Position numbers and translations under genes: made by a program. Shown here one piece after another: positions 34,319 through 42,980 of a stretch of 64,000 bases of DNA. Each line of letters begins with the position of its first letter. Positions within the stretch are counted from its first letter, which is position 1. Below the pieces are notes generated by a model. It saw only the letters and a program-made list of their open reading frames with translations, made no database searches and was not told the DNA's origin. This stretch comes from Bradyrhizobium sp. Ai1a-2 (GTDB taxonomy: Bacteria > Pseudomonadota > Alphaproteobacteria > Rhizobiales > Xanthobacteraceae), in contig NZ_AUEZ01000050.1 in assembly GCF_000426245.1 (NCBI RefSeq), positions 1-64,000 on the forward strand. The letters run 5' to 3'.

Positions 34319-35436
34319 GCAAGGATCTCCTTGAGCGCCTGTGCGGATCGCACGATCTGGTCGTCCGTCAATGCAAGTCCGCTTGGAAGATAGAAGCCGC
34401 GGCGCGCGATCCGCTCCGCGTGAGGATGCGAGGCGCTCGCGAACAGGCCGGCCCTGCGCAGGACGGGCTGTTCATGCATGCACCAAAAGAAGGGACGGGT
34501 GCCGATACCTTTGCCGGCAAGTCGCCGCATCGCTTCCTTGGCGTCGAACTCGACCTCGTCTTTCAGGACGACGCCATACACCCAATAGACGTTATCAGCG
34601 TAATTGGTCCGCGGGACAGGGCGCTGAATCGGATCGACTCCCTCCAGGAGTTCGTCATAGCGCCGGCCGGTCCTGCGCTTGATGTCGATCATCTCGCCGA
34701 GCCGCTCGGTCTGGGCGACGCCGAGCGCGGCCTGCAGGTTGGTCATGCGCGCGTTCCATCCAAGCTCATCATGGACAAAGCGCTGCTCGGGCTTGAAACA
34801 GAGATTGCGGAGGCTGCGCAGCCGGTCGGCGAGCTGCGCATCATCGGTCAGGATCATGCCGCCTTCGCCCGTCGTGACGTGCTTGTTCGGATAGAAGCTG
34901 AACGTGCTCACGTCTCCAAAACTGCCGCAGGACCGGCCGCGATAGGTCTGGCCGTGCATCTCGGCAGCGTCCTCGATCACGCGAAGGTCATGCTTGCGCG
35001 CCAGCTCCAGGATCGGATCGAGATCAACCGGCAGGCCGTAGATATGCACCACCATGATCGCGCGGGTCTTTGGCGTGATCGCTGCTTCCACTGCGTCCGC
35101 GGTCATATTCCATGTGTTCGGATCACAGTCGACTACGACGGGAACTAGCCCGGCGCGGATCACTGCGGATGCGCAGCTGATGATTGTAAACGTCGGGATG
35201 ATGACTTCGCTACCCGGCTCGAGCGAAAGCGCGTGAACGGCAATATCGAGCGCAACGGATCCGTTGGTGACGGCAACCCCGTGACGGCGTCCCGCGATCT
35301 CGGCCATGGCCGACTCAAAGCGCGGAATGAACGGACCTTCGGAGGATATCCATCCGGTGCGAACGCACTCGGCCAGATATTCAGCTTCGTTTCCGTTGAG
35401 GAGCGGCGTGTTGACTGGAACGAAATCCTGCGTCAC
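34315..35436 (-). CDS. DegT/DnrJ/EryC1/StrS aminotransferase
   Basis: 373 residues from a GTG start overlapping the cupin gene stop (GTGA). PLP-dependent sugar aminotransferase: GRRHGVAVTNGSVALDIAVH, IIPTFTIISCASAVIRAGLV, DAAEMHGQTYRGRSCGSFGD and the PLP lysine in STFSFYPNKHVTTGEGGMIL. It transfers an amino group from glutamate to a nucleotide-linked keto sugar. The intact rmlA and rmlB genes elsewhere in this locus can supply dTDP-4-keto-6-deoxyglucose, so a dTDP-amino-6-deoxyhexose is a likely product; GDP-perosamine-type chemistry is an alternative. Confidence 0.9.
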   Translation of the reverse strand: MTQDFVPVNTPLLNGNEAEYLAECVRTGWISSEGPFIPRFESAMAEIAGRRHGVAVTNGSVALDIAVHALSLEPGSEVIIPTFTIISCASAVIRAGLVPVVVDCDPNTWNMTADAVEAAITPKTRAIMVVHIYGLPVDLDPILELARKHDLRVIEDAAEMHGQTYRGRSCGSFGDVSTFSFYPNKHVTTGEGGMILTDDAQLADRLRSLRNLCFKPEQRFVHDELGWNARMTNLQAALGVAQTERLGEMIDIKRRTGRRYDELLEGVDPIQRPVPRTNYADNVYWVYGVVLKDEVEFDAKEAMRRLAGKGIGTRPFFWCMHEQPVLRRAGLFASASHPHAERIARRGFYLPSGLALTDDQIVRSAQALKEILA

Positions 35437-35879
35437 GCAACCGGACCCTTGATCCGCTTCACCGCAGCCGGAGCCTCGGGGAAGCGTGTCTTGTCGCCAT
35501 CACCCGCGTATGGGCCCTGCTTGATTTCAATCATCTCGAGCGGTTCCAGCACCTCGAATCCATGGGCGCCGCTGCAAAGAAGAATGACGTCTCCGGCCGA
35601 GAGCACGCGGCTCTCCAGATATTCTTCGGCCTCGGTGTAGAAATCGACCTGCAGCTTGCCTTTCTGGATCACCAGCACTTCCTGGGTGTAGTGAACCTCG
35701 CGCGTCACCTTGTTATGCCGATGCGGCGCGATGCTCTTGCCCTTGGGGTGGCTCATATAGGCGAGCTGTTGCGACAATTCGGGCGTGGAGAAAAACGTGA
35801 TCCCCGGTTCCCGAAAGGACGCGCGCACGATGATCGCGTAGAGCTGATCGTTAAAGCGACAGTGTTCGACGCTATCCAT
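35433..35879 (-). CDS. Cupin-domain protein next to the sugar aminotransferase
   Basis: 148 residues from the ATG at 35879. The cupin metal-site motif is visible in IAPHRHNKVTREVHYTQEVL (HxH...E...) and the second half in AGDVILLCSGAHGFEVLEPL. The end is DGDKTRFPEAPAAVKRIKGP. A longer frame begins at a GTG (36002) overlapping the upstream stop in GTGA, as at the other junctions of this operon, but the extra 41 residues run through the duplicated ggctattttgcc sequence and look non-coding. Possible roles are ketosugar isomerase or sugar-binding; not resolved. Confidence 0.7.
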   Translation of the reverse strand: MDSVEHCRFNDQLYAIIVRASFREPGITFFSTPELSQQLAYMSHPKGKSIAPHRHNKVTREVHYTQEVLVIQKGKLQVDFYTEAEEYLESRVLSAGDVILLCSGAHGFEVLEPLEMIEIKQGPYAGDGDKTRFPEAPAAVKRIKGPVA

Positions 35880-35918
35880 CGGTCGGCCGAAAAAGGTGAG
35901 TAAATTCAACCGCAAAGC

Positions 35919-35950
35919 GGCTATTTTGCCGGCAATGTGGCTATTTTGCC
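35919..35950. repeat. Two ggctattttgcc repeats 20 bases apart
   Basis: ggctattttgcc occurs at 35919-35930 and again at 35939-35950, start-to-start distance 20 bases (about two helical turns), with related flanks. Each unit is itself partly symmetric (ggc...gcc). It lies between the glycosyltransferase stop and the likely cupin start and could be a regulatory site or, if the long cupin form is real, coding sequence. Confidence 0.5.
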
Positions 35951-35998
35951 CCCCGGCGTCAAGGAAATATTCCGTCCATCCCGTCGCGCCGGGAGGGG

Positions 35999-37177
35999 TC
36001 ACGAATTTTCGACGGCCGCCAGGATTCCGCGGGTCCGTTCGCGGTAATTGTGCGTGGCCAGCGTGCGGCGTTGACCGGCGACCGCAATCTCGTTTCGTGC
36101 GGCATCGTCGGCGAGATATCGCTTGATCTTTTCAATGCAGTCGTCGATCGAGCGCCATGCCACGACTTCGCGGTCAGGGTCGAACAGCGTGTGCAGATTG
36201 TCCTTGAAGTCGGTGAGCAGGAACGCGCCGACGCCGGTCGCTTCGAACAGCCGCACATTTCCGGCCTCGCGGCCGACCATGTCGATGTGGGAGTTCAGCG
36301 TGATGCGGGAGCGCCGCAGGGCCTGATACATCTCAGCACCCCAGGCTTCGCCCTGAAAGCAGCGATGCAGGGGGGAGGAGGCGGGGAGGCCCGGCGCGAT
36401 ATTGCCGAACAGCTTGAGGTCGTAGCGTTCGGCAACGGCCTCCAATAGCGCAATCCGTTGCTGGTGATCGGCCGAGACGGTACCGACGAATGAGATGTCG
36501 ATGTCCATGGCTGGTGCGGGAGGTAACGCCTCGCTCACGTAAGGTTCGAAGGCGAGGTGGCTGACCTCCGCGCGGACGCCGTGGCCTCGAAAAAAAGCGA
36601 CCGTGGCTGCCAGCTGGGAGATCAGCAGGTCATAGACCCGCCAGTCCTCGCCGCGGGTCGGCGAAATCCCGATCTGGCCGACCAGCACGGGCTTGCCGAT
36701 TCCCTTGATGCGGCGCACTAGCGCAGTGTCGATGTGAAACGTGTCCTGGTTCAACACCAGATCGGGCCTGAAATCCTCGATCTGGGCGAGCAGGACTTTT
36801 TCCGCCTGCGCATCGAGCTTTGGGCTAAGCCCAACCTTCCGGGCGAACGGCCTCAACATCGGCTTGAACGGTGCGACCGCCTGTAGCAGCCACGCAGGAA
36901 GTCTGTTACTGGCGCCGATGGCCGGCTCGGTGACGGCCACGACCATGCCATGCTCGCGCGCCCAGGCCCCCTGCAGCCAGGGGTTGTTGACGTGGATTTC
37001 TGCAGCGGAATGGCCCCAGGCCTCAAAATTCTTCGAATAGAAGTCTGCGACCCCGAACAGGCTCCTGTTTCGCGCCGTCATCTGCGACGCGTAAGGCGCA
37101 TTCTCAAGCCCTGGTTGGCCGCGATACAGCCAAGTAAGAAAGCGTGGGTAGTCCGCGTTGAGAACGAGTATCCGCAT
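35999..37177 (-). CDS. CgeB-like glycosyltransferase
   Basis: 392 residues. N-terminal MRILVLNADYPRFLTWLYRG; central FRPDLVLNQDTFHIDTALVR, then PVLVGQIGISPTRGEDWRVY and MDIDISFVGTVSADHQQRIA; the C-terminal glycosyltransferase module has GAEMYQALRRSRITLNSHID and GNVRLFEATGVGAFLLTDFK. This is the pattern of CgeB/DUF3880-type proteins, GT-B enzymes common in spore-coat and O-antigen loci. It heads a tightly coupled minus-strand operon with cupin, aminotransferase, methyltransferase and GT4 genes. Confidence 0.85.
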   Translation of the reverse strand: MRILVLNADYPRFLTWLYRGQPGLENAPYASQMTARNRSLFGVADFYSKNFEAWGHSAAEIHVNNPWLQGAWAREHGMVVAVTEPAIGASNRLPAWLLQAVAPFKPMLRPFARKVGLSPKLDAQAEKVLLAQIEDFRPDLVLNQDTFHIDTALVRRIKGIGKPVLVGQIGISPTRGEDWRVYDLLISQLAATVAFFRGHGVRAEVSHLAFEPYVSEALPPAPAMDIDISFVGTVSADHQQRIALLEAVAERYDLKLFGNIAPGLPASSPLHRCFQGEAWGAEMYQALRRSRITLNSHIDMVGREAGNVRLFEATGVGAFLLTDFKDNLHTLFDPDREVVAWRSIDDCIEKIKRYLADDAARNEIAVAGQRRTLATHNYRERTRGILAAVENS

Positions 37178-37604
37178 GGTTTCTCAGCTTCGCGATCTCT
37201 AGCTGCAGCTCTGCCAAACTAGATTTCTAAGCGCATGGGCCACTATACGCCAACCCCAAGTGATAACTCTCGATTGGGCCGCGTTCTTGCCTGCTTATAG
37301 CAATGACTGCGCCTACGAGCTAATAGCCAACCACGTTTGGCACTTCATTCAGCGCCCGGCAAGACAAGCTGAGAGCTCTGTCCGCATCAGCTCTGCGCGG
37401 CACATACCGCTGCGAACTGCCGCCAGCTTTCATTTTCGCGGCCGAGCCTTCGACGGGGCCGCTTCTATAGTTAGAGAATTGACGGCTCAGCGAAACGGCT
37501 CACGTTCGGCAGATTCGCGAGAAAGTTGGAGCCGAGTCGGTTGAACAACCTAGCGGCCGCAGGTACCGTGCGCGAAAAAACACTAGGGCGACACTGGGGC
37601 GACG
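37178..37604. other. Intergenic region, no gene seen
   Basis: About 430 bases between the divergent CgeB-like gene and a small membrane protein gene. Open frames here have no ribosome-binding site or recognisable product. Near 37590 gcgacactggggcgacgatgg shows a short direct repetition. Presumably it carries the promoters of both neighbours. Confidence 0.4.
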
Positions 37605-37961
37605 ATGGACTGGTATTATCTAGCTGTTGGCTTCATTACCGTTCTTGCGGTTGTGATGTTCTGGGAAATTGTGGCACTCATGGCGCTTAGTGTCATGAGC
37701 CTTCAGGCGACGAACTGGCTGGACACTGGTAAATGGACTTCGTGGAGCTTGGCTTCCGAACTCGGCATCCCTTTTGACTTCCATTCTGCCCATCAGATGA
37801 TGCTCCACCGGGCGATCCACTTTGTTCTCTTCGACACCGAGGCCGCGCTAGTGTTATTTATCGCCGCATTGGCAGTCGCTCCGCTCAAACGATGGTTAGA
37901 GGGCCCGTCAGAGGTGTCTCCGAAGGTGCCAGGCTCCTCCAGGCCTATCAGCGGGGACTAG
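37605..37961 (+). CDS. Small membrane protein, hypothetical
   Basis: 118 residues from an ATG. Two strongly hydrophobic segments, YYLAVGFITVLAVVMFWEIV plus LMALSVMSL, and later FVLFDTEAALVLFIAALAVA, separated by a polar stretch DTGKWTSWSLASELGIPFDF. No domain recognised and no close partner. It lies between the two halves of the polysaccharide locus. The coding assignment rests on the coherent hydrophobic pattern. Confidence 0.45.
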   Translation: MDWYYLAVGFITVLAVVMFWEIVALMALSVMSLQATNWLDTGKWTSWSLASELGIPFDFHSAHQMMLHRAIHFVLFDTEAALVLFIAALAVAPLKRWLEGPSEVSPKVPGSSRPISGD

Positions 37962-38464
37962 CTAGCTGCTGGCCCCACCAGCGGCGTTCATACGCACTCA
38001 GGCTACGGCTGCGCCCCACCATTGGTGCGCACCGCCAACCACCAGCTCCCTGTAGGCCCAGCAGTGCCTCAGCCTTTCGTGGCTGCAGGGACGAATTTAT
38101 GTTCGCCTCCCATCCATCTGGCGCCAAGTCTGGATAGGAAGCGGCGGGCCGGAGCAGCCGCGTGATTCTGTGTTGCACGATCTTGCAATCTACGCGGGAC
38201 AGGAATTATCGAAGGTTGTTGTGCTTGCGGCAGCTTCGGGATAGTGATCGATAACTAACTCAGGTTGTAGGCCAACTGCTTTGTCTGGTATTTTTGAAAT
38301 TTCATCAATTTTGCGAATTCTGTCGCTCGCCGGGCAACGCACATTGTTCCGACTAGAGAACGGAACTCAAATGAGGAATAGACGGCGGTTTTCCGAGGTC
38401 GTGTTCGAGAAAGTTTGCAGAGTCGGCAAGTAGCGTTCTGCAACCAACTTGATGGTTATGCTTG
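37962..38464. other. Intergenic region, no gene seen
   Basis: Starts GC-rich (near 38010 tgcgccccaccattggtgcgca can fold into a hairpin) and becomes distinctly AT-rich from about 38250 towards the epimerase gene, as expected for a promoter. The minus-strand open frame at 38255-38443 has no protein-like features. Confidence 0.4.
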
Positions 38465-39424
38465 ATGAGAAATCCACACCAGAAAACTGGATCTCGGCCA
38501 GTTGTACTGGTAACGGGCGCAAATGGTTTTGTCGGCCGTCACTTAACCCCTGTACTGTTACAAGCAGGCTGGCGAGTTCGGCGCGCTGTTCGAAGTTCCA
38601 GGTTATCCAATAATGATGAGGTCGTGGTTGGATCGATCGGGCCTTCGACAGACTGGTCGGAGGCGCTGACCGGGGCGCAGGCCGTGGTTCATCTGGCGGC
38701 GCGAGTACACCAGGTCAACGAAGAGAGCGCGATAGACGTTTACCGAACAATCAACGTTGAAGGTACGTTGCAGCTCGCTCGATCTGCTGCAAAGGCAGGC
38801 GTCAAGCGGTTTATCTTTGTGAGTACCATGCTGGTCAATGGTAGTTGTACCGACGACCGCGCTCCTTTTCGAGAAACTGATGAACTTGCGCCGCGGGGCG
38901 TGTATGGGGTTTCGAAGGCAGAGGCAGAGCTTGGATTGAAGCAATTGTCTTCGGATTTGCCGATGAGCCTCACCGTTATCCGACCGCCGCTAGTCTACGG
39001 ACCAGGGGCGGTGGGCAATTTCCATCTCTTGGTCAAAGCGGTCCGCTCGGGAACTCCACTGCCGTTCCGTGCGGTTCATAATCGACGCGCTTTCGTGGGC
39101 GTGCAGAACTTGGCCTCCTTCATCGCAAACAGGCTTACGCACAACGAAAAGCCTTTCGATGTATTTTTGGTAGCCGACAAAGAGCAAGTCTCAACTCCGG
39201 AATTCATTGGTAGGCTGGCGCGAGCGATGGACAGAAAGGCGCGGCTCTTTCCAGTGCCCGTGAAGGCGCTAGAGCTGCTTCTGCACGCGAGTGGTAGGCC
39301 TCGAATTCGCGACAGCTTGGTTGGCCGTCTGGAAGTCGATCTAACAAAGCTGTCGTCGACTGGCTGGCAGCAGGAATTCAGCTTGGAAGAGGGCCTTTCG
39401 ATCGCGATTCGATCGCCAAGTTGA
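38465..39424 (+). CDS. NAD-dependent sugar epimerase/dehydratase (extended SDR)
   Basis: 319 residues from the ATG at 38465 (preceded directly by an in-frame TTG). Rossmann motif VVLVTGANGFVGRHLTPVLL, then AVVHLAARVHQVNEE, the catalytic YGVSKAEAELG (YxxxK) and VIRPPLVYGPGAVGNFHLLV. It resembles the UDP-glucose 4-epimerase-related reductases of O-antigen loci (WbpV/FnlB-type 4-ketoreductases). Substrate is a nucleotide sugar; a role in making a 6-deoxy-HexNAc or reducing a keto sugar is possible. GC content is lower than in the catabolic region. Confidence 0.87.
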   Translation: MRNPHQKTGSRPVVLVTGANGFVGRHLTPVLLQAGWRVRRAVRSSRLSNNDEVVVGSIGPSTDWSEALTGAQAVVHLAARVHQVNEESAIDVYRTINVEGTLQLARSAAKAGVKRFIFVSTMLVNGSCTDDRAPFRETDELAPRGVYGVSKAEAELGLKQLSSDLPMSLTVIRPPLVYGPGAVGNFHLLVKAVRSGTPLPFRAVHNRRAFVGVQNLASFIANRLTHNEKPFDVFLVADKEQVSTPEFIGRLARAMDRKARLFPVPVKALELLLHASGRPRIRDSLVGRLEVDLTKLSSTGWQQEFSLEEGLSIAIRSPS

Positions 39425-39562
39425 CGTTTCCCGCGCAAATCGTCCTTGGCGCTCAGACCGTGTGGGCCATCGACCTGCACGTCTACAGCCGCAGTTGATA
39501 TCCATTGCGTTGTTGGTGACCCACTCCAAGGTTCTAAGGACGTAAGCCGCGGATGAACGCAG

Positions 39563-40864
39563 TTACCGGAGGAGCGGTGCCTGCTGGATAAACATCGAGC
39601 GCGGTGTCAGATACCATAGCAGGAAAAGAAAAGCGGCGCCGTGCGAAAGCATGGTTGTCGTCAGTGGCACATTCAAGAGAATCTGAGGGAGGATCGAGCC
39701 CGAGATCAGGACGAAACGGGGAGGAAGGCCCGCAGAAAGGCGATTGGCAAAGGCGATCACAAGTCCGCAGACCAATACCGGGACCGGTGCCAACAGAGGT
39801 CCGACTGAGGCGATCCCTTCAGTCGAGAACAGCGAGGCGTTGAAGTTACCCAGACCATAGGCCTTTTGCATTACTTGGCCCAACTGTTCCTGATAGGGAC
39901 ATGAGACGAAGGGTTTGAGAAAACCGATCTGGCAAAAGTAAGTGTAGGGATGGCTGAAGAAAAAATCGTTGTACACGTCCATCGCATTTGAAGGCGTTGC
40001 GATCATCCGCAAATTGACGATTTCAAGATAGCGCGTGTCGTGCACATCGAAAACGGCGTACAAAACGATCCCGGCAAGCAACGGCAGGAAGAGCGAGATC
40101 ACGACCACAATCCGGCAATCGAACAGGCGGGTTAGCACAGCCACGACCAAAAGCCATGCCGGTGTGAAGAAAGCGATCTTGTTCAGAGCAATCGGGTAAA
40201 ACAGCAGCAGGAGAGCAAGCGTAAGGCCGGCTCGCCAGTAGTTTCCTCGGACGGCGAAGCAAGCAAACGCGAAAGGCAGCAGCGCGTTCGAAACGATTCC
40301 AACCCAATAGATGAGCGCGGTCGGCATATTGGACTTGCCGCGGAAGTCGTACATGTGTTTCAGCGAGACCATCTTGAAGCTATAGCTTGCGCAGATGACA
40401 ATCGTGACCACGCCAAGTACGAGGATCAGAGTGAGCACGCGATCAAAGGTGGATTCCGAAATCGTGAACCTTTGTTTGATCGGGGATGTGACGAACAACG
40501 CCGGGATCAAGAATGCGACCATTGATAGAACGGCAGAGGCCCCACTGAGCCAGTGATTGTACTCGAAGCGGGAAAAGCAGTTCAGCCAGAGATATCCAAG
40601 CACCATGGTATAGAAATTGAAGCCGAGAAGGTAACCGAAGCTGAACGGAGCTTTCAGGAAAAGACATGAGAGGGTAGCGAACGCGGCAATCGTCACGATC
40701 GCACCGTTAAGCAGTGCCGGATCATAGTAGATGCGATAGAAGCCATAGTTGCGGCTGAGGTAGGCGAGCGAAATGCAGCAGGCGATGATGTGCAAGCCGA
40801 TGAGCAAACCCAGGCTAACGCGCGTCGAAGTCTTGTCCACTGACACGTTGATATTCGTATGCAT
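39563..40864 (-). CDS. O-antigen polymerase-like integral membrane protein (candidate Wzy)
   Basis: 433 residues, ATG with AGGA eight bases upstream. About ten to twelve hydrophobic segments (VSLGLLIGLHIIACCISLAY, LLNGAIVTIAAFATLSCLFL, IVVVISLFLPLLAGIVLYAV) and a large polar loop with VNLRMIATPSNAMDVYNDFF and CPYQEQLGQVMQKAYGLGN before the last helices. The layout and locus fit a Wzy-type polymerase. Such proteins have little sequence conservation, so this is a context-based call. Confidence 0.65.
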   Translation of the reverse strand: MHTNINVSVDKTSTRVSLGLLIGLHIIACCISLAYLSRNYGFYRIYYDPALLNGAIVTIAAFATLSCLFLKAPFSFGYLLGFNFYTMVLGYLWLNCFSRFEYNHWLSGASAVLSMVAFLIPALFVTSPIKQRFTISESTFDRVLTLILVLGVVTIVICASYSFKMVSLKHMYDFRGKSNMPTALIYWVGIVSNALLPFAFACFAVRGNYWRAGLTLALLLLFYPIALNKIAFFTPAWLLVVAVLTRLFDCRIVVVISLFLPLLAGIVLYAVFDVHDTRYLEIVNLRMIATPSNAMDVYNDFFFSHPYTYFCQIGFLKPFVSCPYQEQLGQVMQKAYGLGNFNASLFSTEGIASVGPLLAPVPVLVCGLVIAFANRLSAGLPPRFVLISGSILPQILLNVPLTTTMLSHGAAFLFLLWYLTPRSMFIQQAPLLR

Positions 40865-40979
40865 TGGGCAATCCTACTGCAGGTTTAAGATCGCGTAGCT
40901 GGGCGCGGCTCAGGCAGCTCAAAGATCTGATAGTCGAACAAGCTTTCGGAGGGCGGCATTTGTGCCTGCAAAGTGGTCG

Positions 40980-42125
40980 TCATGGAGACGCCAAGTCGTT
41001 GTAAAGCTCGGCAATCGCGCTTCCGATGATCCTTGCTGAGAACTGCTCGACGACGACTTGTCTTGCTGCTTCGCCATACCGTGCACGCAAATGCGGAGAT
41101 TCAGCGAGCAGTGCAATCGCTCGCGCTAGTGCCGCTGCATCTTCGATCGGCACGAGTAGACCTGTTTGGTTGTTGCGTACAATCTCTCGGCATCCTGGCG
41201 CATCGGTTGCGATCAGGGGACGGCCACAAGCGGCCGCCTCCAGTAAGGCTCCTGGCAGGCCTTCGCGATGCGACGGCAGCACGGCGATATGGCAGGAGCG
41301 CCACAGCGAGACGATATTGTCGATGTGCCCAAGCCACGTGATACCCGGACGTCTGGTCCATGCTTCGACCTCCTCACGCGACACAGAAGCCGGATTGGCT
41401 GGATCGGGGTTGCCCGCGATAATGAGATTGAATTCGCGGCCTTGGTTGCGCAACAGGTCGTGTGCGGACACCAGTGCGCGGATGCCCTTGTCAACCAGAA
41501 GGCGTCCAGCGAAGCCGATGGTGATCGGACCGTCAGGCTCGGGTAGCGGCTTTAGAGCTTCGTCATCGACGCCGGAGCCCGGGATCAGCGTCATCCGGTC
41601 CGGCTTGATGCCAAGCGCAAGCAGCGCTTCGCGATCGTCGGGATTTTGCACTAAGATGTTGCTGCGCTTGCGGTTCATAAGCCAAGGCAGCAGCCACATC
41701 ATGCTCTGCTTCAGAAGGCGCGACCGCCGACTCCCCGAGGTAAAGATGTAGCCAAGCCCAGTGATGGCGTTGACCATCGGAAAATTTTGGCCGAGCGCAG
41801 CCAGCGAGCCGAAAACGCAGCACTGCAGGCCGGAGTGGTGCACGATGCTTGGCCTTATCTCTCTTTCGACCTGCCGGACCGCCTTGATCGTTGGGATCGC
41901 CGCGAGCGGCGAGAGCCCGCCGCGCCGGAACGGAATCCTATGCAGGACGAAGCCTTCCGCTTCGATGGCGGACGCACCATTATTCACTTTGGTGGCGACA
42001 TGGACCTCAAAACCAGCATCGCGCGCTGCACGTGCCATCGGCAGCCGGTTGAGAAGGAAAGCGAAATCCTCGTTTACTACGTAGAGGATGCGCCGCGGTC
42101 GAGTGGTTTCGCCAAGAATCATCAT
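40980..42125 (-). CDS. Glycosyltransferase, GT4 family
   Basis: 381 residues from the ATG at 42125; the open frame continues to 42242 but that would overlap wzt. GT-B: N-terminal RRILYVVNEDFAFLLNRLPM and GFEVHVATKVNNGASAIEAE (WcaA/Cap1E-like), then GPITIGFAGRLLVDKGIRAL and VLPSHREGLPGALLEAAACG, the EX7E-type donor site of retaining GT4 enzymes. Such enzymes often add the first sugars of an O-unit. It lies 49 bases downstream of wzt and is likely in the same transcript. Confidence 0.88.
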   Translation of the reverse strand: MMILGETTRPRRILYVVNEDFAFLLNRLPMARAARDAGFEVHVATKVNNGASAIEAEGFVLHRIPFRRGGLSPLAAIPTIKAVRQVEREIRPSIVHHSGLQCCVFGSLAALGQNFPMVNAITGLGYIFTSGSRRSRLLKQSMMWLLPWLMNRKRSNILVQNPDDREALLALGIKPDRMTLIPGSGVDDEALKPLPEPDGPITIGFAGRLLVDKGIRALVSAHDLLRNQGREFNLIIAGNPDPANPASVSREEVEAWTRRPGITWLGHIDNIVSLWRSCHIAVLPSHREGLPGALLEAAACGRPLIATDAPGCREIVRNNQTGLLVPIEDAAALARAIALLAESPHLRARYGEAARQVVVEQFSARIIGSAIAELYNDLASP

Positions 42126-42174
42126 CTCAAGACAGCGATGCGGGAGGACGGCGCGCCCGGGATCCTCATGGCTG

Positions 42175-42966
42175 TCACCCGCCCGCTTGGTTGCTCCAGG
42201 CCTGATATTCTCGCCATACGTCCGCGGGCAGCCCATCAGCACGAATCGCGCCGTGCTCGAGCCAGATCGCGCGGTTACAGTTATTTTTGACGATGTCTTC
42301 CTGATGAGAAGCGATAAACAGGATGCCGGTGCGGCCTAGCAGGCTTTGCAGCCGCGCCTGGGCTTTTTTCACAAAAGATGCATCGCCCGCGCCGATCCAT
42401 TCATCCATCAACAGGATGTCTGGTGTGATTGAGGTGGAGATCGCGAATGCGAGTCGGAGCACCATGCCACTCGAATAGGTGCGCACCGGCATCGCGAGAA
42501 AATCTCCGAGCTCCGTCATGTCGGCGATGTCGTCAAGGTGGGCGTCGATTTCATTGGGTTCCAAGCCAAGCAGCAGGCAACGAATGCGGATATTCTCAAA
42601 CCCGCTGGCTTCCATATCCATGCCAAGCGTCAGATCGATCAGCGAGGCAACGCGCCCGCATACGGAAATCGTGCCGAGAACAGGCTCATAGACGCCCGCA
42701 ACGGCGCGCAGCAGTGTGGACTTCCCCGCACCATTATGGCCGATGAGGCCGATATGCTCCCCATGTTCGGCGCCGAACGAAACGTCGTTCAGCGCGGACA
42801 CCACGACCCTCTGGTTGGAACTGAGCCCGATCTGTCCTCCCGTCGTATACTGCAGGACCGATCGCTTGAAGGAACGTCCGTGAGCCGAATAGATCGGGAA
42901 TTCGATCCCGACATGATCGAATTTGACCCTAGCGTTCATTCTGCCATTTGCCGTTACTGACGCCAT
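42175..42966 (-). CDS. wzt: ABC transporter ATP-binding protein for polysaccharide export
   Basis: 263 residues. Walker A LIGHNGAGKSTLLRAVAGVY, signature VRTYSSGMVLRLAFAISTSI, Walker B DILLMDEWIGAGDASFVKKA and the switch His in FIASHQEDI; the N-terminal VKFDHVGIEFPIYSAHGRSF is typical of the O-antigen/teichoic acid export group. It lacks the C-terminal carbohydrate-recognition domain found in longer Wzt proteins, so it should export without terminus-specific recognition, like KpsT or TagH. It starts 14 bases after the permease gene. Confidence 0.92.
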   Translation of the reverse strand: MASVTANGRMNARVKFDHVGIEFPIYSAHGRSFKRSVLQYTTGGQIGLSSNQRVVVSALNDVSFGAEHGEHIGLIGHNGAGKSTLLRAVAGVYEPVLGTISVCGRVASLIDLTLGMDMEASGFENIRIRCLLLGLEPNEIDAHLDDIADMTELGDFLAMPVRTYSSGMVLRLAFAISTSITPDILLMDEWIGAGDASFVKKAQARLQSLLGRTGILFIASHQEDIVKNNCNRAIWLEHGAIRADGLPADVWREYQAWSNQAGG

Positions 42967-42980
42967 CACGCCTCAATGTT

